5,790 nucleotides of DNA, from contig JAERML010000254.1 of NCBI GenBank assembly GCA_016844425.1, positions 1 to 5,790 of the forward strand. The letters run 5' to 3'. The stretch is from Bacteroidota bacterium. GTDB lineage: Bacteria > Bacteroidota > UBA10030 > UBA6906. Below the pieces are notes generated by a model that did not search any database, had not been told where the DNA came from, and saw nothing but the letters and a program-made list of their open reading frames with translations. Shown here one piece after another: positions 1 to 5,790 of this stretch. Every line of letters begins with the position of its first letter. Position 1 is the stretch's first letter. Both the position numbers and the translations under genes were made by a program.

Positions 1-1367
1 CCATACTTCTTTGCGATGGAGGAAGCCGTTTCTCCTCTCCTAACGGTGTGAACGATATAGTTCCTCTTGCTTTCATTCGGAATCGCGGCGAATTTCTCCT
101 TGAACACGGCCATAGTGCCATGAGGAACGCGCAGCTCGTAGCCGGACACGCCCGGCGGGGTACACAATTGGACCAGCTCGGGGTTTAACTCACGTATGGT
201 CTCTCCGTCCGTGTTCGCACATTCTGCAAGCAGGTCGAGATCCACACAATCATCCACGGAGACGATCTCGTATTTCAGGGGCTCAGCCTGTTCAATCCCT
301 GCAAATCCATAGTCTGCAGGATTCATCGCAATGATCGTCACGGCAATGAACTGTGGAACATAGTTGCGCGTTTCCCTTGGCAGATGTCGGCGCATCGCCC
401 AAAAATCAGTAGAGCCGCTCCGACGAATGCCTCGGTACACGCGACCGGCGCCGGAGTTGTACGCTGCGAGTGCAAGATACCAGTCTCCGAACTCTTCCTT
501 CAGATCTTTGAGATGGCGTGCTGCCGCCCGGGTCGACTTCTCAAAATCCCTTCGTTCATCATACCAATAGTTTCCCCCCAGACCATACATCCGCCCTGTT
601 CCCTTCATGAACTGCCAGAGCCCTACTGCCTTCGCCCACGAACGCGCTGCCGGATTCAAGCCGCTTTCGAGCATGGAAAGATACACGATCTCCTCGGGCA
701 CTCCCTCCTCTTTCATTATCGTCCGCATCATCGGAAAGTACTTCCCCGACTTGTAGAGCCAGCGTTCCATATGTTCCCGCCCCTTCCCCTGGAAGAACGC
801 GATGTTCTGCTCCACGAGCCGGTTGACCATGAGAGGAATTGTTGTTCCCTGAATTGTCCGCTCGGGCACTCCAGCATCGACCGAATCGATCTGTTCGGTA
901 ATCTGGTTCAGCTTTTCGCGAAGGGCAAAGATGGAAGTTTCCGGATTGAGGCTGTCGATCTTTGCAATGTACTGTTCGTAATCTTCAATGACCGCCTTGG
1001 AGAGATCGTTGAAGTCACGATTCGTTTCCATCTCGGGGTAGTAACTGAGTGCATTGAGGATGTCGATCGCCTCCTCGAACTGTGTCGCGCTGCGAGCGGA
1101 GTCTCCGTTTTCCTGGGCTGCCGTTGCAGACAAATAATGCTGCCGCGCACGCTCCAGCATTTCCGCAATTGCGGAATCCCCGGGCGCGTAAGCTTCCGGT
1201 GCATCAACCAGACCAGGAGATGAATCGGCAGAGTAGCCTTCGGAAGAGGCTTGCACAGCCTCCTCCTGCTGCGGCGTTACCGCGGTGTCCGATGTGGTTT
1301 TTTCGGAGGAACAACCGAAAGCAAAGAGAGGAACTAAATAACATACCCGCAGAACGTAGCGCGCCAT
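1..1367 (-). CDS. mltD: MltD-like membrane-bound lytic murein transglycosylase, lipoprotein, 3'-partial
   Basis: The reverse-strand translation is open for 455 codons and leaves the window without a stop, so the C-terminus is missing. The N-terminus (MARYVLRV, a hydrophobic stretch, then FAFGC) looks like a lipoprotein signal with Cys19 as the lipidated residue, although the lipobox is not canonical. A Ser/Thr/Glu-rich linker follows, then a helical segment at about 64-140. The SLT (GH23) catalytic domain spans about 215-335. It has the expected Glu234 in LESGLNP, GLWQFM at 249-254, YNSGAGRV at 303-310 and a PRETRNYVP motif near its end. Residues about 370-425 form the degenerate LysM-like segment seen in MltD relatives ([20 protein letters not shown]). 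A true LysM begins at 437 ([20 protein letters not shown]) and is cut by the window edge. Such enzymes cleave glycan strands of peptidoglycan in the periplasm, forming 1,6-anhydro ends. The start is uncertain: ATG 1367 has a GGTGGG-like stretch just upstream, but in-frame ATGs also lie at 1379 and 1397. A further LysM probably lies beyond the window. Confidence 0.95.
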   Translation of the reverse strand, partial: MARYVLRVCYLVPLFAFGCSSEKTTSDTAVTPQQEEAVQASSEGYSADSSPGLVDAPEAYAPGDSAIAEMLERARQHYLSATAAQENGDSARSATQFEEAIDILNALSYYPEMETNRDFNDLSKAVIEDYEQYIAKIDSLNPETSIFALREKLNQITEQIDSVDAGVPERTIQGTTIPLMVNRLVEQNIAFFQGKGREHMERWLYKSGKYFPMMRTIMKEEGVPEEIVYLSMLESGLNPAARSWAKAVGLWQFMKGTGRMYGLGGNYWYDERRDFEKSTRAAARHLKDLKEEFGDWYLALAAYNSGAGRVYRGIRRSGSTDFWAMRRHLPRETRNYVPQFIAVTIIAMNPADYGFAGIEQAEPLKYEIVSVDDCVDLDLLAECANTDGETIRELNPELVQLCTPPGVSGYELRVPHGTMAVFKEKFAAIPNESKRNYIVHTVRRGETASSIAKKY

Positions 1368-1393
1368 TCTTCCCACCATAGTTATGTCTTCGT

Positions 1394-1436
1394 ACATGTT
1401 ATCGCTGACATGTAACTGCGTCTTCAAGATACATGT
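1394..1436. repeat. Three copies of the palindrome ACATGT in the mltD upstream region
   Basis: The 6-base palindrome ACATGT occurs at 1394-1399, 1408-1413 and 1431-1436, within 43 bases. The rightmost copy overlaps the end of the predicted -10 box and the spacer of the mltD promoter. The other two fall in the predicted leader. Copies one and two are 14 bases apart and copies two and three are 23 apart, so they are not evenly phased. They could be operator half-sites or a chance cluster. No regulator is encoded in the window. Confidence 0.4.
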
Positions 1437-1454
1437 TGAGGCAGGAAGAGTCAA
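1426..1454 (-). promoter_or_regulatory. Candidate sigma70-type promoter for mltD
   Basis: On the reverse strand a -35-like TTGACT (1449-1454, 5 of 6 consensus bases) is followed after exactly 17 bases by a -10-like TATCTT (1426-1431, 4 of 6). Transcription would start near 1419, giving a leader of about 50 bases to the ATG at 1367. The position between pccB and mltD fits an independent promoter. The -10 match is modest, so this remains a prediction from sequence alone. If the host has a Bacteroides-type primary sigma factor, the boxes may differ. Confidence 0.4.
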
Positions 1455-1517
1455 GAAGATTCTTACCCACGAGAAGGAATTGTTGGAGCGTGAACGCCGG
1501 AAGGTAAGATGGTTTCG

Positions 1518-1541
1518 CGGAGAAGTAAAAAAGATTCTCCG
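1518..1541 (-). terminator. Inverted repeat just after the pccB stop, possible transcript-end hairpin
   Basis: Reading the reverse strand, CGGAGAA (1541-1535) pairs perfectly with TTCTCCG (1524-1518) across a 10-base loop that contains six consecutive T. It starts five bases after the pccB stop codon, where a terminator would be expected. It lacks the T-run after the stem that an intrinsic terminator needs, because the T-run sits in the loop. It could stabilise the mRNA 3' end or simply be chance. Low confidence as a true terminator. Confidence 0.22.
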
Positions 1542-1546
1542 AACGG

Positions 1547-3073
1547 TCAAAGGGGAATGTTCCCGTGTTTCTTTTTCGGGTTGCTGTCTACCTTCGTATC
1601 GAGAAGTTCCAGTGCGCGGATCAGGCGGGGCCGTGTCTGGTCGGGCTCGATCACTGCGTCGATGTACCCTCGGCTTGCGGCAAGGTAGGGGTTCGCAAAC
1701 TTTTCCCGGTACTCTCGCTCTTTCTCGGCCAACGCTTCCGCTTTGTTCGCCGATTTCTCAATCTCCTTCTTGAAGATGATTTCGGCCGCACCCTTGGGGC
1801 CCATCACCGCGATCTCCGCACTCGGCCATGCAAAGTTCATGTCGCCACGGATATGTTTGGAGTTCATGACGTCGTATGCCCCGCCATATGCCTTGCGCGT
1901 AATGACGGTGATCTTCGGAACGGTAGCCTCGCAGAACGCGTAAAGCAACTTGGCTCCGTTGGTGATGATCCCCCGCCATTCCTGGTCGGTCCCCGGGAGA
2001 AAACCGGGGACGTCTTCGAACACGACAAGAGGGATATTGAACGCGTCACAGAAGCGGACGAAGCGTGCCCCTTTTTTTGATGAGTCAATGTCCAGCACGC
2101 CGGCAAGGACGCTGGGCTGGTTGGCAACAATGCCCACGGGCCGGCCACCGAGGCGGGCGAAGCCCACCACGATGTTTTCGGCGAAATGCCTGTGTACCTC
2201 GAAGAAGTCCCCGTCATCCACGACTTTCGAGATCACCTGCTTCATGTCGTACGGCTTGGTGGGATTCTCGGGAATGATCGTGTTGAGGGACGCGTCTTTC
2301 CGGTTCACATCGTCGCGACAAGGCATGGTTGGAGGATCATCGATGTTGTTCGACGGGAGAAAGCTGAACAGACGACGGATGTTCTGGAGACATTCCACCT
2401 CATTCTCACATGCAAAGTGCGCCACGCCGCTCTTCGAAGCGTGCGTCATCGCCCCACCAAGCTCTTCCGCAGTCACCTCCTCGTGCGTCACCGTCTTCAC
2501 GACGTTCGGCCCGGTGACAAACATGTAGCTGGTGTTCTTGACCATCAACGTGAAGTCGGTGATCGCCGGAGAATAGACAGCCCCTCCCGCGCAAGGCCCC
2601 ATGATGGCGGAAATCTGCGGGATGACTCCCGATGCAAGTGTGTTGCGCAGAAAAATATCCGCATATCCCCCCAGACTGACCACCCCCTCTTGGATACGGG
2701 CACCACCGGAGTCATTCAGGCCGATGACAGGGCAACCAATTTTCAGCGCGAGATCCATCACCTTTCCAATCTTTTCCGCATGCGCTTCGTAAAGTGAGCC
2801 GCCGAACACGGTGAAATCCTGTCCGTCAATCCGCCCCGTTCCCGTGACAACGCCATCGCCGAGAAAGCGTTGCTTTTCCAGGCCGAAGTCGAACGAGCGG
2901 TGCTCCACCAACATATCCATCTCCTCAAAACTCCCTTCGTCCAACAGGATGTTCAGTCGCTCACGGGCAGTGAGCTTCCCTTTCTTGTGTTGATCCTCGA
3001 TGCGCTGTTTGCCACCACCCAACTGCGCAGTCTCCTGCAATGAACGAAGATGTTCAATACTATTCTTGGACAT
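1547..3073 (-). CDS. pccB: Propionyl-CoA (acyl-CoA) carboxylase beta subunit, carboxyltransferase
   Basis: A complete 508-residue protein, the usual length for this family. It transfers the carboxyl group from carboxybiotin to an acyl-CoA, most likely propionyl-CoA to give methylmalonyl-CoA, in the cytoplasm. The N-terminal signature is the [21 protein letters not shown] region. The N-lobe crotonase-like fold carries [13 protein letters not shown], and [12 protein letters not shown] at 158-169 supplies the glycine pair that forms an oxyanion hole in this family. The C-lobe has the second glycine motif, KAYGGAYD at 394-401, then [15 protein letters not shown]. The C-terminus KKKHGNIPL is typical of PccB. 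Asp401 in GGAYD is, as I recall, the position where Asp marks propionyl-CoA-preferring and Ile acetyl-CoA-preferring enzymes. The start is fixed: upstream in frame there is a stop at 3116-3118 and no ATG, GTG or TTG before 3073. No Shine-Dalgarno is visible; the leader before the ATG is pyrimidine-rich. The biotin carboxylase/biotin carrier alpha subunit is not in this window. Methylmalonyl-CoA or geranyl/methylcrotonyl carboxylase relatives are less likely alternatives. Confidence 0.96.
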   Translation of the reverse strand: MSKNSIEHLRSLQETAQLGGGKQRIEDQHKKGKLTARERLNILLDEGSFEEMDMLVEHRSFDFGLEKQRFLGDGVVTGTGRIDGQDFTVFGGSLYEAHAEKIGKVMDLALKIGCPVIGLNDSGGARIQEGVVSLGGYADIFLRNTLASGVIPQISAIMGPCAGGAVYSPAITDFTLMVKNTSYMFVTGPNVVKTVTHEEVTAEELGGAMTHASKSGVAHFACENEVECLQNIRRLFSFLPSNNIDDPPTMPCRDDVNRKDASLNTIIPENPTKPYDMKQVISKVVDDGDFFEVHRHFAENIVVGFARLGGRPVGIVANQPSVLAGVLDIDSSKKGARFVRFCDAFNIPLVVFEDVPGFLPGTDQEWRGIITNGAKLLYAFCEATVPKITVITRKAYGGAYDVMNSKHIRGDMNFAWPSAEIAVMGPKGAAEIIFKKEIEKSANKAEALAEKEREYREKFANPYLAASRGYIDAVIEPDQTRPRLIRALELLDTKVDSNPKKKHGNIPL

Positions 3074-3083
3074 GAGAAAAGAA

Positions 3084-3108
3084 TGAGAGTGGCTGGATTC
3101 GAACCTGG
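3084..3108 (-). other. tRNA-like T-arm and acceptor 3' strand, possible tRNA remnant
   Basis: On the reverse strand, 3108-3092 reads as a T-arm: the stem half CCAGG, the loop TTCGAAT (matching the invariant TTCRANY pattern) and the stem half CCAGC. Seven bases (CACTCTC, 3091-3085) then resemble an acceptor 3' strand, with A at the discriminator position (3084). The next bases are TTC, not CCA. Only three of the five T-stem pairs form. No anticodon arm, D-arm or matching 5' acceptor strand (GAGAGTG) is found upstream, so this is not a working tRNA. It lies immediately after the predicted transcription start of pccB. It may be a leftover of a deleted tRNA, a tRNA 3' end from an integration event, or chance similarity. 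Confidence 0.25.
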
Positions 3109-3117
3109 CTGTGTTTC

Positions 3118-3146
3118 AATATATCAAAGGTGTGAGGGTTTGTCAA
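3118..3146 (-). promoter_or_regulatory. Strong sigma70-type promoter upstream of pccB
   Basis: On the reverse strand there is a perfect -35 hexamer TTGACA (3141-3146), an optimal 17-base spacer and a -10 hexamer TATATT (3118-3123, 5 of 6). The predicted start is near 3111, giving a leader of about 38 bases to the pccB ATG at 3073. The -35 box begins only 10 bases after the yihY stop codon, so pccB is probably transcribed apart from the helicase-yihY pair. The match to the consensus is much better than for the mltD promoter candidate. Confidence 0.62.
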
Positions 3147-3156
3147 TTGAGCAGAC

Positions 3157-4113
3157 CTATACCCAACGCTCGAGTGTGCCCGACTCTTTCAGCTTCTGCC
3201 GCTCCCAGTAGACCTGCCCGACAATCCCACCAATCACAAAAACAATAGCAGAGTAGTAGACCCAAATGAGCAGAACCAGGACAAATGCATAGGGTCCATA
3301 GATCTTGCTGATGGCCGAAAACTGGGACAAGTATATTGCAAAAAGTTTCCCGGAGATTACCCAAAGGACAGTGGTTGTGATCGTGGAAATGATTCCGGCA
3401 ATCCTTGGTGGTTTCGTATCGGGAATGTAGCGGTAGATCACGTAAAACATCCAGGCATTGAGAAGAATAATGATGACTGTCGGGATGGATCTGTTGAAGC
3501 TCGGAAGATCGAGCACAGCGAGTGCAGGAACGTTCATCATCACCCGCTCCAAAAGAGAGACAATCCAGATGGCAAGGTTTGAGGCAACAAATAGAACAAA
3601 CACCAGAGCGACGAAACCGACATCATGAAGCAGGCTTGCAAGCAGGCTTCGGGTTCGCTGCAGATGGTAGATTTTGTGGAGGGCGCTTCGTAGAGCGTCG
3701 AAGAGAGAGGTTCCCGTCCAGATCAGCACAAGCACACCGAAAATACCGAGCGAGGTGCGGTACGCAATGATGTCTGAAATGGCCGTCAGGATCGACTCTT
3801 TGATGCTAATGGCAAACGGCTGCGGCGGGAATATCGCATCAAGGATATCGTTGAGCCGTTCGATCGCAAGCTCGGAGGAGTTCAAGAACGTGCCCAGTGC
3901 CGATGCCGACAGAAGCATCAGAGGAACCATCGTCAGGATGCCATTGAACGCGAGCCCTGATGCGAGGAAGAGAATGTCATCTTCAAAGAGTTTCCTGGAG
4001 ATCGAGCGGATGTAGAACCATCCGGCTTCCATGAGCCGGAGCGCAATCTTGACAGCTTTGATAACGAACTCAATCATCGGTGTGTCGTCCGCGTTGGGAG
4101 GCGGAGGCTCCAT
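3157..4113 (-). CDS. yihY: YihY/BrkB-family inner-membrane protein
   Basis: A complete 318-residue integral membrane protein of the YihY/virulence factor BrkB family. Members were once misnamed ribonuclease BN; the biochemical role is generally unknown, with proposed transport or envelope functions. After a Pro-rich start and an amphipathic segment (13-43), hydrophobic segments lie at about 46-76, 120-138, 164-188, 210-230, 238-262 and 272-302, giving six predicted helices. Family landmarks are the first helix ASGLAFNGILTMVPLML, the FDALRSALHKIYHLQRTRS segment at 138-156, and ISKIYGPYAFVLVLLIWVYYS at 268-288. The last helix ends GGIVGQVYWERQ, where many relatives have GAE followed by small residues, so a commonly acidic position seems absent here. 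The ATG shares one base with the helicase stop (TGATG), and no Shine-Dalgarno is seen, which suggests translational coupling. Met13 is a possible alternative start that would remove the unusual Pro-rich tip. Confidence 0.93.
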   Translation of the reverse strand: MEPPPPNADDTPMIEFVIKAVKIALRLMEAGWFYIRSISRKLFEDDILFLASGLAFNGILTMVPLMLLSASALGTFLNSSELAIERLNDILDAIFPPQPFAISIKESILTAISDIIAYRTSLGIFGVLVLIWTGTSLFDALRSALHKIYHLQRTRSLLASLLHDVGFVALVFVLFVASNLAIWIVSLLERVMMNVPALAVLDLPSFNRSIPTVIIILLNAWMFYVIYRYIPDTKPPRIAGIISTITTTVLWVISGKLFAIYLSQFSAISKIYGPYAFVLVLLIWVYYSAIVFVIGGIVGQVYWERQKLKESGTLERWV

Positions 4114-5790
4114 CAGTAGGCGCGCAGGTGGGCGAATTTCAACATCAGGTGTTTCCGGCCGACGGTGTCAAACTCAACAACAGCGCGTGCGTTATCTCCC
4201 CGCCCGTCAATCGCCACGATCCTCCCCTTCCCGAACGATTCATGCATGACACGCGTCCCCACACGTGCGGTGACTACCTCCTGAGATTCATCCTCGTACC
4301 GCGGCATGATATCGGAATGATGCTGCACAGGTTCTTCGGTGGACGTCCGCCGGTATGGCGTCTTTGCGGTGAACGAGCTGGGTGCCGTCTCTGACACAGG
4401 CCGACGGTACGCGCCGGTGAGCCGCCGCGGGGAAGTGCTTTCGATATGGAGCACCGATGGATCGATTTCATCGAGGAACCGCGATTTCACCGAGTATCCC
4501 AGCTCACCAAAGCGATAACGCGTCAGCGCGTACATCAGATAGAGTTTCTGCATCGCGCGGGTGATGCCCACATACATGAGTCTGCGTTCTTCCTCCAGTT
4601 CATCCTGTTCGAGTGACGAGTTCGAAAGAGGAAACAGACCTTCTTCCAGTCCGGTGATGAATACAACCGGGAACTCCAGCCCCTTTGCAGCATGCAATGT
4701 CATCAACGTTACTGCGTTGTGTCCGAACTCCGCCATATCCACGTCTGAAACAAGCGATACCTCTTCCAGGAAGTCTTCCAGGCGTGCATCTGTGTGATTG
4801 TCGCTGAACTCGCTGAGCGCCGATACCAATTCCTGAATATTCTCCCGCCGTGCAAGAGACTCGGCAGTGTTCTCCTCTTTGAGCGCCTGAAGAAAGCCCA
4901 ACTCATCGACCAACGCACGCGTCAGCTCGCTTACCGACATTTCACTCTGCAGCCCGATGTACTTCTTGATCAATGCATGAAATTGTCGGACTGCCCGGAC
5001 GGCCCTTTCGGTCAGCCCGTCGACGATGTACGGAGAGGCGAGCACATCATACAATGAGAGTGAATGCCTGGCGGCAATCCCCTTGAGCTTTTCAATGGTC
5101 GTCTCGCCAATCGCCCGCGCCGGCACATTGATGATCCGGAGCAGGCTTTCCTCATCCTTTGGGTTGGTCAGCAATCTGAGATAGGCGAGAACGTCTTTGA
5201 TCTCTTTCCGCTTGTAGAATGCCACCCCACCAACGATGATATAGGCAATCCCGTTCCTCCGAAGCGCATCCTCAATGGTGCGAGATTGGGCATTTGTCCG
5301 GTAGAGAACAGCGAAGTCCTTCAGATCCAGTTTCTTCCTCCGGGACTCCTCTTCAATCATGCTAACAATCCGGTATCCCTCTTCCCTGTCGTCGTCGCAG
5401 ACCACTACCGTGACTGACTCCCCCGCGTGGTTTTGGGTCCACAGGTTCTTGCTGATCTGATGTACGTTGTGTTTAATGATTGATTCTGCAGCAGCGAGAA
5501 TTGTCTTCGTGGATCGATAGTTTTGTTCAAGCCGGATGACCTTGCAATCGGGATAGTCTTTCTCAAATTCCAGAATATTCCTGATGTCGGCACCGCGAAA
5601 AGCGTAGATGCTCTGCGCGTCATCTCCTACGACACAAATATTCCGGTGCAATCGTGCAAGTTGTTTGATCAGCGTATACTGAACACGGTTGGTATCCTGG
5701 TATTCATCCACAAGGATGTACTTGAACCAGTGATGGTACCGCTCGAGGATTTCGGGATGTTTGGAGAAAAGCTCGACCGGCTTCAAGAGG
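4113..5790 (-). CDS. uvrD: UvrD/PcrA-type superfamily 1A 3'-5' DNA helicase, 5'-partial
   Basis: The gene enters from the right edge and its first roughly 200 codons, with the Q motif, Walker A (motif I) and motif Ia, are outside. The frame is open through base 5790. An in-frame TTG at 5786 is not a believable start, because it lies just before motif II inside the core domain (the residues read LLKPVELF). Numbering from that TTG codon, the motifs are: II DEYQDTN (27-33), III VVGDDAQSIYAFRGA (52-66), IV IRLEQNYRST (84-93), LYRTNAQSR (161-169), the 2B-domain GGVAFYKRKEIKDVLAYLR (186-204), V TLHAAKGLEF (363-372) and VI VGITRA (406-411). A variable linker follows, then a C-terminal Tudor-like domain (509-557, GTRVMHESFGKGRIVAIDG), which in PcrA/UvrD contacts RNA polymerase. 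The protein unwinds DNA with ATP in nucleotide excision and mismatch repair, and removes stalled complexes. Rep is unlikely because Rep lacks this Tudor tail. The stop overlaps the yihY start by one base. Confidence 0.97.
   Translation of the reverse strand, partial: LLKPVELFSKHPEILERYHHWFKYILVDEYQDTNRVQYTLIKQLARLHRNICVVGDDAQSIYAFRGADIRNILEFEKDYPDCKVIRLEQNYRSTKTILAAAESIIKHNVHQISKNLWTQNHAGESVTVVVCDDDREEGYRIVSMIEEESRRKKLDLKDFAVLYRTNAQSRTIEDALRRNGIAYIIVGGVAFYKRKEIKDVLAYLRLLTNPKDEESLLRIINVPARAIGETTIEKLKGIAARHSLSLYDVLASPYIVDGLTERAVRAVRQFHALIKKYIGLQSEMSVSELTRALVDELGFLQALKEENTAESLARRENIQELVSALSEFSDNHTDARLEDFLEEVSLVSDVDMAEFGHNAVTLMTLHAAKGLEFPVVFITGLEEGLFPLSNSSLEQDELEEERRLMYVGITRAMQKLYLMYALTRYRFGELGYSVKSRFLDEIDPSVLHIESTSPRRLTGAYRRPVSETAPSSFTAKTPYRRTSTEEPVQHHSDIMPRYEDESQEVVTARVGTRVMHESFGKGRIVAIDGRGDNARAVVEFDTVGRKHLMLKFAHLRAY

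Noticed and set aside
384..1223. A 279-codon open frame on the plus strand
   Set aside because: It lies wholly antisense to the mltD-like gene, whose SLT catalytic motifs and LysM start are unmistakable. The plus-strand product is rich in Cys, Arg, Leu and Pro with no recognisable domain, as expected for a shadow frame.
1384..1773. A plus-strand open frame crossing the pccB-mltD gap, with a Lys/Glu/Arg-rich helical-looking middle
   Set aside because: There is no Shine-Dalgarno site or promoter suited to it, the second half is antisense to pccB with random composition, and no family is recognisable. The charged stretch probably reflects purine-rich sequence.
1950..2797. Several 190-200 codon plus-strand frames
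   Set aside because: All are antisense to pccB, whose reading frame is intact and conserved through its whole length.
3143..3150. Palindrome TCAATTGA overlapping the pccB -35 box as an operator
   Set aside because: A single 8-base AT-rich palindrome without a second copy or flanking symmetry is too likely by chance.
3074..3156. A complete functional tRNA gene between yihY and pccB
   Set aside because: Only a T-arm-like loop and acceptor-like 3' strand are present. The D-arm, anticodon arm, 5' acceptor strand and CCA are missing, and T-stem pairing is poor.
1..5790. An undescribed defence, mobile or multi-gene system
   Set aside because: All coding space is taken by four well-known housekeeping families with intact motifs. 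I found no integrase, transposase, direct-repeat array, toxin-antitoxin pair or unfamiliar gene.

Overview
The window carries four protein-coding genes, all on the minus strand, so it is transcribed from right to left. Both outer genes run off the window. In transcription order they are: a UvrD/PcrA-type DNA helicase (5' part missing, 5790 to 4113), a YihY/BrkB-family integral membrane protein (4113 to 3157), the beta subunit of a propionyl-CoA-type carboxylase (3073 to 1547), and an MltD-like lytic transglycosylase lipoprotein (1367 to the left edge, 3' part missing). The last gene is clear by translation but has no stop codon inside the window.

Layout: the helicase and membrane protein genes share one base (TGATG) and are probably translationally coupled. 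An 83-base gap follows. It holds a near-consensus sigma70-type promoter (TTGACA, 17 bases, TATATT) and a short leader that looks like the T-arm and acceptor end of a tRNA. The carboxylase gene then starts with no Shine-Dalgarno sequence. A 179-base gap separates it from the transglycosylase gene. This gap holds a small inverted repeat just after the carboxylase stop, a plausible promoter, and three copies of the palindrome ACATGT around and downstream of that promoter. I see at least three transcription starts' worth of organisation, not one four-gene operon.

Organism: a Gram-negative bacterium is indicated by the periplasmic MltD-like lipoprotein. Base composition is balanced, around half GC by eye. 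The weak or absent Shine-Dalgarno sequences, the degenerate LysM-like segment of the MltD protein and the style of the PccB protein suggest the Bacteroidota/Chlorobiota/Ignavibacteriota (FCB) group. This assignment is an inference and is not certain.

Functionally these are housekeeping genes: DNA repair, an envelope protein, propionyl-CoA metabolism and peptidoglycan turnover. They share no obvious pathway. I see no phage genes, insertion sequences, CRISPR arrays or defence genes, and no convincing undescribed system. The parts most worth a second look are the tRNA-like leader of the carboxylase gene and the ACATGT repeats at the transglycosylase promoter.
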